NCBI GenBank assembly: GCA_963850195.1
Contig: CAWKKD010000004.1
Coordinates: 1 to 64,000, forward strand
Length of the DNA: 64,000 nt
Direction: 5' to 3'
Source: Actinoallomurus sp963850195
Lineage (GTDB): Bacteria > Actinomycetota > Actinomycetes > Streptosporangiales > Streptosporangiaceae
Made by a program: the position numbers and the translations under genes. Each line of letters opens with the position of its first letter. The stretch's first letter is position 1. The notes beneath the pieces are model-generated. The model did no database searches. It saw only the letters and a program-made list of their open reading frames with translations, and was not told the DNA's origin. Below, one piece after another: positions 26,855-35,196 of this stretch.

Positions 26855-26935
26855 TAGACTGCGGGCATGCTTGCGAGCTGATCAGGCGCTTCGAGGGCGC
26901 GGCCGGGCCACGGGGGCCACGGGCGGCGCCCTTTT
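26855..26935 (+). promoter_or_regulatory. Candidate promoter and attenuator leader of the ABC-F gene
   Basis: TAGACT at 26855-26860 matches the actinomycete -10 consensus. Six bases later a five-codon ORF begins (ATG CTT GCG AGC TGA, 26867-26881), so it may be leaderless. After it GGGCGC at 26895-26900 pairs with GCGCCC at 26926-26931, followed by TTTT, the shape of an intrinsic terminator. The ABC-F start codon is about 45 bases further on. The layout of short ORF plus terminator before an ABC-F gene resembles known ribosome-mediated attenuators of antibiotic-resistance ABC-F genes. Confidence 0.45.
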
Positions 26936-26979
26936 CGACGTCCGCAGTCGCCCAGCCCGCCTTCAGGAGACTTCCCACT

Positions 26980-28578
26980 GTGATCACTGCCAGCGGCATC
27001 GAACTCCGTGCCGGTTCCCGTCTGCTTCTCGAGAACGCCTCGTTCCGCGTGAACCCCGGCGACCGCGTCGGCCTCGTCGGCCGCAACGGCGCCGGCAAGA
27101 CAACGCTCACCAAGATCCTGGCCGGCGAGGGCGTGCCCGCCGCGGGCGGCGTGACCCGGTCGGGCACCGTCGGCTACCTCCCGCAGGACCCGCGGACCGG
27201 CGACCTGGAGGTCCTCGCCCGCGACCGCATCCTGGCGGCCCGCGGCCTCGACGAGGTGATCAGCGCCATGCGGGAGGCCGAGCACCGCATGGCCACCACC
27301 GAGGGCACCGAGCGCGACAAGGCCGTACGCCGCTACGGGCGCCTCGAGGACCGCCTCCACGTGCTCGGCGGGTACGCCGCCGACGCGGAGGCCGCCTCGA
27401 TCGCCTCCAGCCTCAGCCTGCCCGACCGCGTGCTCGGCCAGCCGCTGCGCACGCTGTCGGGCGGCCAGCGGCGCCGCGTCGAGCTGGCCCGGATCCTCTT
27501 CTCCGGCGCCGACACGCTGCTCCTCGACGAGCCCACCAACCACCTCGACGCGGACTCGATCGGCTGGCTGCGCGAGTTCCTCAAGTCGCACCAGGGCGGC
27601 CTGATCGTGATCAGCCACGATGTCGGCCTGCTCGAGGCCGTGGTGAACCGGGTGTTCCACCTCGACGCCAACCGCGGCGTGATCGACCTGTACAACGTGG
27701 GCTGGACGAAGTATCTCGCCCAGCGCGAGACCGACGAGCGCCGCCGCAAGCGTGAGCGGTCCAACGCCGAGCGCCAGGCCAACACCCTGCAGACGCAGGC
27801 CGACAAGATGCGCGCCAAGGCCACGAAGGCCAAGGCGGCCCAGCAGATGGAGCGCCGGGCGCAGCGCCTGCTTTCGGGTGTCGAGGGGGAGCGTAAGAGC
27901 GACAAGGTGGCCCGTATTCGCTTCCCGGCGCCGGCTCCGTGCGGCAAAACGCCGCTCATGGCGCGAGCTTTGTCGAAATCGTACGGTTCGTTGGAAGTCT
28001 TCACGGATGTCGATTTGGCCGTCGACCGGGGGAGCCGCGTCGTCATTCTGGGCCTCAACGGTGCGGGCAAGACGACCCTGCTGCGCCTGCTCGCGGGGGT
28101 CGAGAAGGCCGACACGGGCGAGCGTGTCGATGGGCACGGCCTGCGGCTCGGCTACTACGCCCAGGAGCACGAGACGCTCGACGTGGACCGTACGGTCCTG
28201 GAGAACATGCGCTCGGCGTCCCCCGACCTTCCCGAGGTCGAGGTGCGCAAGATCCTGGGGTCCTTCCTGTTCTCCGGCGACGACGTCGACAAGCCCGCAG
28301 GGGTGCTCTCCGGCGGCGAGAAGACCCGGCTGGCGCTCGCCACGCTCGTGGTCTCCAGTGCCAACGTCCTTCTGCTCGACGAACCGACCAACAACCTCGA
28401 TCCGGCAAGCCGCGCCGAGATCCTCGCGGCGCTTCGCACCTATGCGGGAGCCATCGTTCTGGTGACGCACGATGAAGGTGCGGTGGAGGCGCTCCAACCG
28501 GAAAGAGTGATCTTGCTTCCCGATGGTGTGGAAGACATTTGGAGTGACGAATTTTCCGATCTCGTGGCACTTGCCTGA
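26980..28578 (+). CDS. ABC-F family ATPase
   Basis: A 532-residue protein with two ABC domains and no membrane segments. Start GTG 26980 follows AGGAGA. Domain 1 has Walker A GRNGAGKTT, signature LSGGQRRRVEL and Walker B LLLDEPTNHLD. Domain 2 has GLNGAGKTT, LSGGEKTRLAL and LLLDEPTNNLD. The roughly 80-residue charged linker (ETDERRRKRERSNAERQANT to RRAQRLLSG) is the P-site tRNA-interacting motif of this family. ABC-F proteins act on the ribosome, resetting stalled complexes or displacing antibiotics. Whether this is a housekeeping or a resistance member is not settled; the leader suggests inducible expression. Confidence 0.92.
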   Translation: MITASGIELRAGSRLLLENASFRVNPGDRVGLVGRNGAGKTTLTKILAGEGVPAAGGVTRSGTVGYLPQDPRTGDLEVLARDRILAARGLDEVISAMREAEHRMATTEGTERDKAVRRYGRLEDRLHVLGGYAADAEAASIASSLSLPDRVLGQPLRTLSGGQRRRVELARILFSGADTLLLDEPTNHLDADSIGWLREFLKSHQGGLIVISHDVGLLEAVVNRVFHLDANRGVIDLYNVGWTKYLAQRETDERRRKRERSNAERQANTLQTQADKMRAKATKAKAAQQMERRAQRLLSGVEGERKSDKVARIRFPAPAPCGKTPLMARALSKSYGSLEVFTDVDLAVDRGSRVVILGLNGAGKTTLLRLLAGVEKADTGERVDGHGLRLGYYAQEHETLDVDRTVLENMRSASPDLPEVEVRKILGSFLFSGDDVDKPAGVLSGGEKTRLALATLVVSSANVLLLDEPTNNLDPASRAEILAALRTYAGAIVLVTHDEGAVEALQPERVILLPDGVEDIWSDEFSDLVALA

Positions 28579-28703
28579 CCTGCGACGCAAGCTCTCACCA
28601 AGGAAGCAGATCTTTTCTGGCGTAGTGGGTAGCCGATCGCGCTCGAATGTCTGATCATGGCGAGGGATAACGCAGCGGTCACCCATCACTACGGGAGGTA
28701 CTC

Positions 28704-28916
28704 GTGGCCGAGACCCTAAAGAAGGGCACCCGCGTGACCGGTGCCGAGCGAGACAAGTTGGCGGAGCAGTTGAAGAAACGCTACGACTCCGGTGAAAGCA
28801 TCCGCGCCCTGGCTGCCGCAACCGGACGTTCGTACGGCTTCATCCACCGCATCCTCACCGAGTCCGGCGTGAATCTACGCGGGCGCGGGGGAGCGACGCG
28901 CGGAAAGAAGTCCTGA
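28704..28916 (+). CDS. Small conserved actinomycete HTH protein
   Basis: A 70-residue basic protein starting at GTG 28704, seven to eight bases after GGGAGG. Residues about 28-58 form a resolvase/Hin-like helix-turn-helix: GESIRALAAATGRSYGFIHR and ILTESGVNLRGRGG. The C-terminus GATRGKKS is very basic. I know this as a highly conserved, short HTH protein in Streptomyces and relatives, presumed to bind DNA. The role is unknown. It stands alone, with a hairpin terminator downstream at 29002-29029. Confidence 0.8.
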   Translation: MAETLKKGTRVTGAERDKLAEQLKKRYDSGESIRALAAATGRSYGFIHRILTESGVNLRGRGGATRGKKS

Positions 28917-29001
28917 GGGGCGCTGTGCGGCCCTTGAGGCCACACGGCGGACTCTAACGCCTGCTCCCTCCGCTCCGAGCGCCGTACCGTTCGAAGCCCG
29001 T

Positions 29002-29029
29002 CGTGCCCGACCCGTTAAGGTCGGGCACG
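29002..29029 (+). terminator. Rho-independent-type hairpin
   Basis: CGTGCCCGACC and GGTCGGGCACG form an 11-base-pair perfect stem with the loop CGTTAA. No T tract follows, as is usual for actinomycete terminators. It lies between the small HTH gene and the enoyl-CoA hydratase gene, both on the plus strand. Confidence 0.65.
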
Positions 29030-29081
29030 GCGGCGGAAAGCAATCATCCGCCGCGACGCAGCAGCCCCTCGAAGGAGCGTC

Positions 29082-29861
29082 ATGGCGGACTCCGCACCCA
29101 CCGGCACCGATCTTGAGCGGGCCGGCCTGCGCCTCGACGTCGTCGGCGCCGTCGCCACGATCACGCTGGCGCGCCCCGAACGACGCAATGCCCTGACCTT
29201 CAGCACCTGGCGCACCCTGGCCCGCATCGGCGCGACGCTGCCCGAGGACGTGCGCGTGGTGGTCGTGAAGGGCGAGGGCCCCTCGTTCTCGGCAGGCATC
29301 GACCTGCGGATGTTCAGCCCCGAGGGCGTGCCCGGCGAGGACGCCTTCGGCTCCACCGACGAGAGCTTCATCCTCGGCCTGCAGGAGGGCTACCTCTGGC
29401 TGCGCCGCCCCGACATCGTGTCGGTGGCCGCGGTGCAGGGCCACGCGATCGGCGGCGGCTTCCAGCTCGCGCTCTCGTGCGACCTGCGCGTCGCCGCGGA
29501 CGACGTGAAGTTCTCGATGAAGGAGCCCGCGCTCGGCATCGTGCCGGACCTGACCGGGACCAAGCCGCTCGTCGACATCGTCGGCGTCTCACGGGCCCTC
29601 GAGCTCTGCCTGACGACCCGCATGGTCTACGCGGAGGAGGCCGCGCGGCTCGGGCTCGCCGAGCTGGTGGTGCCCGCCGCCGAGCTGGACTCCGCGGTGA
29701 GTGACCTCGTCGAGGCGATCCTCGCCATCCGGCCGAGCACCGCCGCCGCGACCAAGCGGCTGCTGCGCGCGGCGCCCGGCAACACCCTCGAAGAGCAGGC
29801 CGCGGCCGAGCGCCGTGAGCAGGTCGTGTTGTTGCGCGAACTGTCCGGCGACGCCTCCTGA
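29082..29861 (+). CDS. Enoyl-CoA hydratase/isomerase family protein
   Basis: A 259-residue crotonase-fold protein. The two oxyanion-hole segments are visible: GEGPSFSAGIDLRMFSPEG and VQGHAIGGGFQLALSCDLRV. The helix-9 region PALGIVPDLTGTKPLVDIVG places an Asp (PDLTGT) where many hydratases have the second catalytic Glu. The C-terminus is the usual helical trimerisation part. It acts on acyl-CoA in the cytosol, probably in fatty or carboxylic acid breakdown. The start ATG 29082 follows GAAGGAGCGTC. The exact reaction is not determinable. Confidence 0.85.
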   Translation: MADSAPTGTDLERAGLRLDVVGAVATITLARPERRNALTFSTWRTLARIGATLPEDVRVVVVKGEGPSFSAGIDLRMFSPEGVPGEDAFGSTDESFILGLQEGYLWLRRPDIVSVAAVQGHAIGGGFQLALSCDLRVAADDVKFSMKEPALGIVPDLTGTKPLVDIVGVSRALELCLTTRMVYAEEAARLGLAELVVPAAELDSAVSDLVEAILAIRPSTAAATKRLLRAAPGNTLEEQAAAERREQVVLLRELSGDAS

Positions 29862-29936
29862 GCGGAATTCCTCGCCGCGGCGCCCGGTTGCCGCAAGAGA
29901 GACAACACATCGCGAAACCGGAAGGACGGTCGCTTC

Positions 29937-30773
29937 GTGACCACGGTTCCGACCATCACCTTGAACAACGACGTGCGGATGCCGCAGCTCGGCTTCGGCG
30001 TCTGGCAGGTCTCTGAGAAGGAGGTCGCCGAGGCCGTCACGACGGCGCTTCGGACGGGATACCGCAGCATCGACACCGCCGCGGCGTACCAGAACGAGGA
30101 GGGCGTCGGGCGGGCGATCGCCGAGTCCGGCGTCGCACGCGAGGACCTCTTCGTCACCACGAAGCTGTGGAACGGCGACCAGGGACACGACGCCGCGCTG
30201 CGGGCGTTCGACAAGAGCCTGGACAAGCTGGGCCTCGACCACGTCGACCTGTACCTGATCCACTGGCCGCTGCCGGCCAAGGACGCGTACGTCGAGACCT
30301 GGAAGGCGCTCGAGAAGATCCACGCCGACGGCCGCGCCCGCGCGATCGGGGTCTCCAACTTCCAGCCCGCGCACCTGCGCCGGCTGTTCGAGGAGACCGG
30401 GGTGATCCCCGCGGTCAACCAGATCGAGCTGCACCCCAACCTGCAGCAGCGGGAGCTGCGCGACCTCCACGCCGAGCACGGCATCGTGACCGAGGCGTGG
30501 AGCCCGCTCGCCCAGGGCGGCGCGCTGCTCAAGGACGACACGCTCACGTCCCTGGCCGAGCGCCACGGCCGTACCCCGGTGCAGGTCATCCTGCGCTGGC
30601 ACCTGCAGGTCGGCAACGTGGTCATCCCGAAGTCGGTCACGCCCTCCCGTATCCAGGAGAACTTCGAGGTCTTCGACTTCGAACTCGGCGACGACGACCT
30701 CGCCGCCATCGCCGGTCTGGAGACCGGCGAGCGCACCGGGCCCGACCCGGACACCTTCAACCTCGGCGCCTGA
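29937..30773 (+). CDS. Aldo/keto reductase (2,5-diketo-gluconate reductase-like)
   Basis: A 278-residue NADPH-dependent reductase with the AKR tetrad: Asp and Tyr in YRSIDTAAAYQNEEGVG, Lys in FVTTKLWNGDQG and His in DLYLIHWPLP. Cofactor-binding motifs GVSNFQPAHLRRL, VNQIELHPNLQQ and VIPKSVTPSRIQENF are complete. It belongs to the AKR5-like prokaryotic group that reduces small aldehydes and ketones. The gene ends nine bases before a strong terminator hairpin. Confidence 0.92.
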   Translation: MTTVPTITLNNDVRMPQLGFGVWQVSEKEVAEAVTTALRTGYRSIDTAAAYQNEEGVGRAIAESGVAREDLFVTTKLWNGDQGHDAALRAFDKSLDKLGLDHVDLYLIHWPLPAKDAYVETWKALEKIHADGRARAIGVSNFQPAHLRRLFEETGVIPAVNQIELHPNLQQRELRDLHAEHGIVTEAWSPLAQGGALLKDDTLTSLAERHGRTPVQVILRWHLQVGNVVIPKSVTPSRIQENFEVFDFELGDDDLAAIAGLETGERTGPDPDTFNLGA

Positions 30774-30781
30774 CGCCCGTA

Positions 30782-30815
30782 CCCGGTCCTCTCGGCCTAG
30801 GTCGAGAGGACCGGG
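30782..30815 (+). terminator. Strong hairpin terminator after the aldo/keto reductase
   Basis: CCCGGTCCTCTCG at 30782-30794 pairs with CGAGAGGACCGGG at 30803-30815, 13 perfect base pairs with an eight-base loop. It lies nine bases after the stop codon. Confidence 0.85.
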
Positions 30816-30958
30816 CCGGGTCGGCCGTACGGCCGGTGACGGGGGCCGTGCCGATCGCGCACTCTGGGTGTTGTCGGCGACGGGAATGTGGGTCGTGTCG
30901 GGTACGTTGTCGCCGACGCGCTTACATGATTACCCCTTAACTCCCTTGGAGGGTCGCC

Positions 30959-32857
30959 GTGGGGATGCCGGATAACGGCTGGCAGATGATGATGTCGCTC
31001 CGCCGCGACAACTCGGTCGTCAAGGAGCGCCTGAAAGAGGGCACCGTACGCCGGATCGCGGGTTACGCGCGGCCCTACGTGTCCGACCTCGTGTACTTCC
31101 TGGTGCTCAACTCCATCGCCGCGGTCATCGTGGTGGCGAACCCGCTGCTGCTCAAGGCGATCATCGACGATGGCATCGTCAAGCACCGGAGCGGCGTGGT
31201 CATGGGGCTGGCCGTCGCGGTCGGCGCGCTCGCCCTCGTCGAGGCCGTGATCGGCCTCGCGCAGCGGTGGTACTCCTCGCGCATCGGTGAGGGCCTCATC
31301 TACGACCTGCGCACCCAGGTCTTCAACCACGTCCAGCGCATGCCGGTCGCGTTCTTCATGCGCGCGCAGACCGGGTCGCTCGTCAGCCGGCTCAACAGCG
31401 ACGTCATCGGCGCGCAGCGCGCGCTCACGACGACGCTGTCCTCCGTCGTGTCCAACGTGATCAGCCTGATCCTCGTGCTGGGCACCATGTTCGTGCTGTC
31501 CTGGCAGGTCACCCTGATCGCGCTGGTGCTGCTGCCGATCTTCGTCTTCCCGGCGAAGTGGGTCGGCCGCAGGCTGCAGAAGATCAGCCGGGAGCAGATG
31601 CAGCTCGACGCCGAGATGAGCTCGCTGATGACCGAGCGCTTCAACGTCGCCGGCGCGATGCTCGCCAAGCTGTACGGCCGCCCCGACGAGGAGTCCGGCA
31701 ACTTCGCCTCGCGCGCCGAGCGGGTGCGTGACATCGGCATCACCTCGGCCATGTACGGCCGGGTGTTCTTCACCTCGCTCACGCTCGTCGCCTCGATGGC
31801 CACCGCGATGGTCTACGGCGTGGCCGGCTCGCTGGTCGTCGACGGCAACTTCAAGCTCGGCACGCTCGTCGCCCTGGCCACGTTGCTCACCCGCATGTAC
31901 GGCCCGCTCACCGCGCTGTCCAACGTCCACGTCGACGTCATGACCGCGCTGGTCAGCTTCGACCGCGTCTTCGAGGTGCTCGACCTGCCGCCGATGATCG
32001 CCGAGCGGCCGGAGGCGACGGCGCGCGAGGGCGAGGACGCGCCCGCCGTTGAGTTCGACGACGTGATCTTCCGTTATCCGGCCGCCTCCGAGGTCTCCCT
32101 GGCCTCCCTGGAGTCCATCGCGCACGCCGACAGCGCGCCGAGCCGCGAGGTGCTGCACGGCGTGACGTTCCGCGTCGACCCGGGCGGGCTCACCGCGCTC
32201 GTCGGGCCCTCCGGCGCAGGCAAGACCACGATCACCCAACTCGTGTCGCGGCTCTACGACGTGACCGAGGGCGCGGTCCGCGTCGGCGGCCAGGATGTGC
32301 GCGACGCCACGCTGGCATCGCTGCGCGACTCCGTCGGCGTGGTCACCCAGGACGCCCACCTGTTCCACGACTCGATCCGGGCCAACCTCGCGTACGCGCG
32401 GCCGTCCGCGACCGACGAGGAGCTGGCCGATGCGCTGCGGGCCGCCCAGATCTGGGACCTGGTCGCCGAGATGCCGGACGGCTTGGACACCGTCGTCGGC
32501 GACCGCGGCTATCGCCTGTCCGGCGGTGAGAAGCAGCGCCTCGCCATCGCGCGGTTGCTGCTCAAGGCGCCCTCGGTCGTCGTCCTCGATGAGGCGACCG
32601 CGCACCTGGACTCCGAGTCCGAGGTCGCGGTGCAGCGGGCGCTGAAGACCGCCCTCGCCGGGCGTACCTCGATCGTGATCGCCCACCGCCTGTCCACCAT
32701 CCGCGAGGCCGACCAGATCCTCGTCATCGACGACGGTCGGGTGGCCGAGCGGGGCCGGCACGAGGAGCTGCTCGAGGCCGGCGGGCTCTACTCCGAGCTC
32801 TACCTCACGCAGTTCGCCCGCCAGGCCGACGACGATCTGCCGGTGGCTGCCCCTTAG
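30959..32857 (+). CDS. ABC exporter, fused permease and ATPase
   Basis: A 632-residue half-transporter, start GTG 30959 after GGAGGG. Residues about 35-330 hold six membrane helices of the MsbA-type exporter fold (VYFLVLNSIAAVIVVANPLL first; RMPVAFFMRAQTGSLVSRLN is the coupling region). The ATPase has Walker A GPSGAGKTT, Q-loop VTQDAHLFHD, signature LSGGEKQRLAI, Walker B VVVLDEATAHLD and the His switch VIAHRLST. A roughly 30-residue insert (PAASEVSLASLESIAHADSA) after the A-loop is unusual. It probably works as a homodimer; the substrate is unknown. The stop codon overlaps a terminator stem. Confidence 0.92.
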   Translation: MGMPDNGWQMMMSLRRDNSVVKERLKEGTVRRIAGYARPYVSDLVYFLVLNSIAAVIVVANPLLLKAIIDDGIVKHRSGVVMGLAVAVGALALVEAVIGLAQRWYSSRIGEGLIYDLRTQVFNHVQRMPVAFFMRAQTGSLVSRLNSDVIGAQRALTTTLSSVVSNVISLILVLGTMFVLSWQVTLIALVLLPIFVFPAKWVGRRLQKISREQMQLDAEMSSLMTERFNVAGAMLAKLYGRPDEESGNFASRAERVRDIGITSAMYGRVFFTSLTLVASMATAMVYGVAGSLVVDGNFKLGTLVALATLLTRMYGPLTALSNVHVDVMTALVSFDRVFEVLDLPPMIAERPEATAREGEDAPAVEFDDVIFRYPAASEVSLASLESIAHADSAPSREVLHGVTFRVDPGGLTALVGPSGAGKTTITQLVSRLYDVTEGAVRVGGQDVRDATLASLRDSVGVVTQDAHLFHDSIRANLAYARPSATDEELADALRAAQIWDLVAEMPDGLDTVVGDRGYRLSGGEKQRLAIARLLLKAPSVVVLDEATAHLDSESEVAVQRALKTALAGRTSIVIAHRLSTIREADQILVIDDGRVAERGRHEELLEAGGLYSELYLTQFARQADDDLPVAAP

Positions 32858-32893
32858 AGACTGTTGGGGGCATGGGGCTCCCCAACAGTCTCT
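32856..32893 (+). terminator. Perfect 14-bp hairpin, repeated family
   Basis: AGAGACTGTTGGGG (32856-32869) pairs with CCCCAACAGTCTCT (32880-32893) around the loop GCATGGGGCT. The left arm starts inside the ABC exporter stop codon. The 24 bases from GCATGGGG onward recur exactly at 43161-43184, so this is a dispersed repeat serving as terminator. Confidence 0.8.
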
Positions 32894-32895
32894 TA

Positions 32896-32947
32896 GGGCG
32901 CGGCCGACAGATCCCTGTCCTACGAACGCGATCTGTCAGCCGCACCC
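32896..32947. repeat. Dispersed palindromic repeat, copy 1
   Basis: GGGCGCGGCCGACAGATC pairs with GATCTGTCAGCCGCACCC (16 of 18 positions) around CCTGTCCTACGAACGC. The outer GGGCG and the inner CTGACAGAT, plus the loop element TACGAACG, recur at 53073-53125, and a shorter form is at 34198-34235. Confidence 0.65.
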
Positions 32948-33000
32948 CAGGCGTGAGCGAGGGGGGAGTGAGGCGGCGGAGACAGGGGTAGATCCACGGT

Positions 33001-33489
33001 GTGAGCGTTGCGTACACCGCGCGAACGCGCTTGGTCACCGTCGCCGTCTCACTCGCCTGTATGAGCGGGCTCGGCCTCACGGGGGCGCGGGCCGTTCGCG
33101 GCACCGAGCCGAGTCCCGGCATCGCCTACGTCGGCCGTTCGAAGGTGTTCGGGCTGGTCGAGGCGGGGGCGAGCGCCGGCGGCGTGCGTTTCGCGCCGGC
33201 CCGCAAGGTCCAGACCGGCGGGCCCGAGACGGTGCGCCCCGCGGGGGTGGGGCGCTACGTACCGCTGGAGTTCGCACCCGGCGTGGTGATCCGTGCGTCG
33301 GCGCCGATCGCCAATGACGGCGTCACCGACTACGTACGGGGCGTCAGGCTCAGCCCGGAGCAGCTCGACCGGCTTCTGCGCAGGTTGCGCCAGCGGCAGA
33401 ATCCGCTCCTGGACCGTGCCCACATGTTCGAACTCTGGTTCGACGGACGGGGCCGGATCGTCCGTATGCAGCACTACTTCAGTCCCTGA
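33001..33489 (+). CDS. Small secreted protein of unknown function
   Basis: A 162-residue product from GTG 33001. The N-terminus TRLVTVAVSLACMSGLGLTG followed by ARA is a signal peptide. The mature part has no Cys; near the C-terminus LSPEQLDRLLRRLRQRQNPL forms a charged helix and HMFELWFDGRGRIVRMQHYF a beta hairpin. The family is not recognised. It precedes a lipoprotein gene on the same strand by 28 bases, so they may be co-transcribed. Confidence 0.6.
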   Translation: MSVAYTARTRLVTVAVSLACMSGLGLTGARAVRGTEPSPGIAYVGRSKVFGLVEAGASAGGVRFAPARKVQTGGPETVRPAGVGRYVPLEFAPGVVIRASAPIANDGVTDYVRGVRLSPEQLDRLLRRLRQRQNPLLDRAHMFELWFDGRGRIVRMQHYFSP

Positions 33490-33517
33490 TCCGGGGACCT
33501 GAAATTCGGGGGATCAC

Positions 33518-33934
33518 ATGAAACGTCCGCTCGTACTGACCGGCGTCGCGCTGAGCGCCGTGACGGTGCTGACCGGCTGTGGCGGTAAGAAGCAGGCCAC
33601 GACGATCGCGAGGACGGCACGTCCGTCGGGCGCGGCCACCCGCAGCCCAGTGCCGCACGCCTCGACGACCGTACGCGGCGCGGTGAAGGTCGGGCGGTTC
33701 TGCGGCGCGGCGGGTTCGGTCGGCAAGACCACCACCGGCTCCTGGGCGCGCTGCGCCAAGAAGCCGGGCGACGCCCGCCCCCGCTGGTACGCGCAGAACT
33801 CGGCGCCCGGCGGTGCCGCGAGGGCCGGCCAGTTCTGCTCGGCGACCGGCAGGACCGCCACGGCGTCGAACGGGGCCAGGCTGGTCTGTAGCAAGAAGCG
33901 CGGCGACACCCGCGCCCGCTGGCACACGAAGTAG
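33518..33934 (+). CDS. Lipoprotein with two Cys-containing repeats
   Basis: A 138-residue lipoprotein: signal peptide ending in the lipobox VTVLTGCGGKK, a Ser/Thr/Ala-rich linker, then two tandem copies of a roughly 37-residue unit. Copy 1 runs from VGRFCGAAGSVGKTTTG through ARCAKKPGDARPRWY. Copy 2 runs from AGQFCSATGRTATASNG through LVCSKKRGDTRARWH. Each unit has two Cys that could form a disulfide and ends RxRW. The repeat resembles a small secreted actinomycete domain, but the function is unknown. Confidence 0.65.
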   Translation: MKRPLVLTGVALSAVTVLTGCGGKKQATTIARTARPSGAATRSPVPHASTTVRGAVKVGRFCGAAGSVGKTTTGSWARCAKKPGDARPRWYAQNSAPGGAARAGQFCSATGRTATASNGARLVCSKKRGDTRARWHTK

Positions 33935-34092
33935 CGCCCGCGCTCCAGGTCCGGCCCCGCGCGGCGCGGGGCCGGTGATCGCGCGCATGCCCGATGTCCT
34001 TCACCCGGGCGAATTCTCCAGTCAACGCCACCGTCGCACGTACCGGCGACGCTGTGCGGCGTAGGGACACCTCGAAGCGGAGCTGAAGAATC

Positions 34093-34200
34093 ATGCAGAG
34101 TACCAAGCGTGCCACGCGCCGGCTGACCACCCTGCTCGTCGGCTGCGGTGCGGCCGGGATCGCCATCGGCTGGAGCTACGGCGAGCGGCAGTCCGGCTAG
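34093..34200 (+). CDS. Very short putative membrane or exported peptide
   Basis: A 35-residue frame from ATG 34093: a basic start MQSTKRATRRLTTLLVGCGA, then AGIAIGWSYGERQSG and stop. It has one hydrophobic segment. A weak GGAG lies about 10 bases upstream. The stop codon forms the first bases of a palindromic repeat. Codon use is typical of the region, but size alone makes this uncertain. Confidence 0.35.
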   Translation: MQSTKRATRRLTTLLVGCGAAGIAIGWSYGERQSG

Positions 34201-34235
34201 GGCGTGTCGGACAGGGCTTTGTCAGACGGGCCCTA
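34198..34235. repeat. Dispersed palindromic repeat, short copy
   Basis: TAGGGCGTGTCGGACA pairs with TGTCAGACGGGCCCTA (13 of 16) with the loop GGGCTT. It shares the GGGCGTGTC-GACA core with the repeats at 32896 and 53073 but lacks the long inner part. It lies between the short ORF and the sulfotransferase 3' end, so it can act as a bidirectional terminator. Confidence 0.6.
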
Positions 34236-34242
34236 GTCCGCC

Positions 34243-35154
34243 CTAGTCCCGCCCGGCCGGGCGGTAGCCGAGCCGGCGCAGCTCGAGGCCGGCGATCTTC
34301 TCGACCTGAGTGACCTGCTTCGGCGTCAGGGTCTCCTCCCAGAGCCCGACCTCGCCGTCGTTGACCCCGTGGAAGGCGTTGCGGGCGATGCGCTGGCCGA
34401 GGAAGTCGGACATGTCGCTGACGATCTCGCGGGGCCGTGACACCAGGTCCTCGTAGCGCACCGTGAGGAGCTGGTCCTCCGGCGTCTGGGCGCGCAGCTT
34501 CGCGCTCAGCCGGATGGACCCGCGCCAGCGCAGCGCGCACTTGACCGCGACGCCGGCGTTGGGCCACCGGACCCGCTCGGTGTCGTCCTCGACGCCGAAG
34601 AACGGGTTCGGGAACACCTCGTCGAGGTTGGCGAAGCCGGGCCGGAACCAGGCCAGACAGCGCTCGTCGGAGAGCATTCCGGCCACCGCGTCGCGCCCGT
34701 CGCGGATCACCTGGATCAGCTGGGCGTCCGGAAAGGCGTCCAGCAGCACGTCGGTGCTGTAGATCAGGTCGGGGGTGGCGTCGGCGAACCGCTGGATGCC
34801 GCGCGGGTCGGCGCAGCTCCCGTCGGCGCTCATCCGGCCCAGGTCATGGCACTGGACCGGGCACTCGGCGCAGCTATCGGGCGTGACCTGCCAGGTCTGG
34901 GCGTACGCGTCGCGCATCACGCGGGCGGCGCCCTCGCCGCGCTCGGTCGCGATCGACGGGCGCCGGGCGAACGCGTAGACGGTGCGCACGACATTGGGCC
35001 GCGCCATCGTCAGATGGAACGCGGTGGAACGCCTGATCGCACGGGCCAGCAGGTCCGTACCCGAATGCGGGGCTCCCAGCAGGAACACCGGGTTACGGAC
35101 CTTGGTCCCGTTGACCACCAGGATGTGGGGGGCCGTGGTGCGCATAGGTGCCAC
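34243..35154 (-). CDS. Sulfotransferase-family protein with a Cys-rich insert
   Basis: A 303-residue PAPS-dependent sulfotransferase-fold protein. The 5'-phosphosulfate loop is VFLLGAPHSGTDLLARAI near residue 24-41, and the 3'-phosphate region is IQVIRDGRDAVAGML. Between them DSCAECPVQCHDLGRMSADG and SCADPRG contribute four close Cys residues, which could hold a metal or disulfides and are unusual. Start GTG 35154 follows GAGGTGA; ATG 35145 is an alternative. It is soluble; the acceptor substrate is unknown. Confidence 0.75.
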   Translation of the reverse strand: MAPMRTTAPHILVVNGTKVRNPVFLLGAPHSGTDLLARAIRRSTAFHLTMARPNVVRTVYAFARRPSIATERGEGAARVMRDAYAQTWQVTPDSCAECPVQCHDLGRMSADGSCADPRGIQRFADATPDLIYSTDVLLDAFPDAQLIQVIRDGRDAVAGMLSDERCLAWFRPGFANLDEVFPNPFFGVEDDTERVRWPNAGVAVKCALRWRGSIRLSAKLRAQTPEDQLLTVRYEDLVSRPREIVSDMSDFLGQRIARNAFHGVNDGEVGLWEETLTPKQVTQVEKIAGLELRRLGYRPAGRD

Positions 35155-35196
35155 TAGTGTGTCACCTCGGTCGGCTCATATCGCCACGAGTCGTCG

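Noticed and set aside
26746..28821. A 691-codon open frame antisense to the ABC-F gene
   Set aside because: It mirrors the ABC-F gene codon by codon, is rich in Arg, Gly, His and Val as third-position shadows are, and has no domain. The plus-strand gene has all ABC motifs.
30797..32761. A 654-codon antisense frame over the ABC exporter
   Set aside because: It is a GC-rich shadow of the exporter with no recognisable motif or ribosome binding site.
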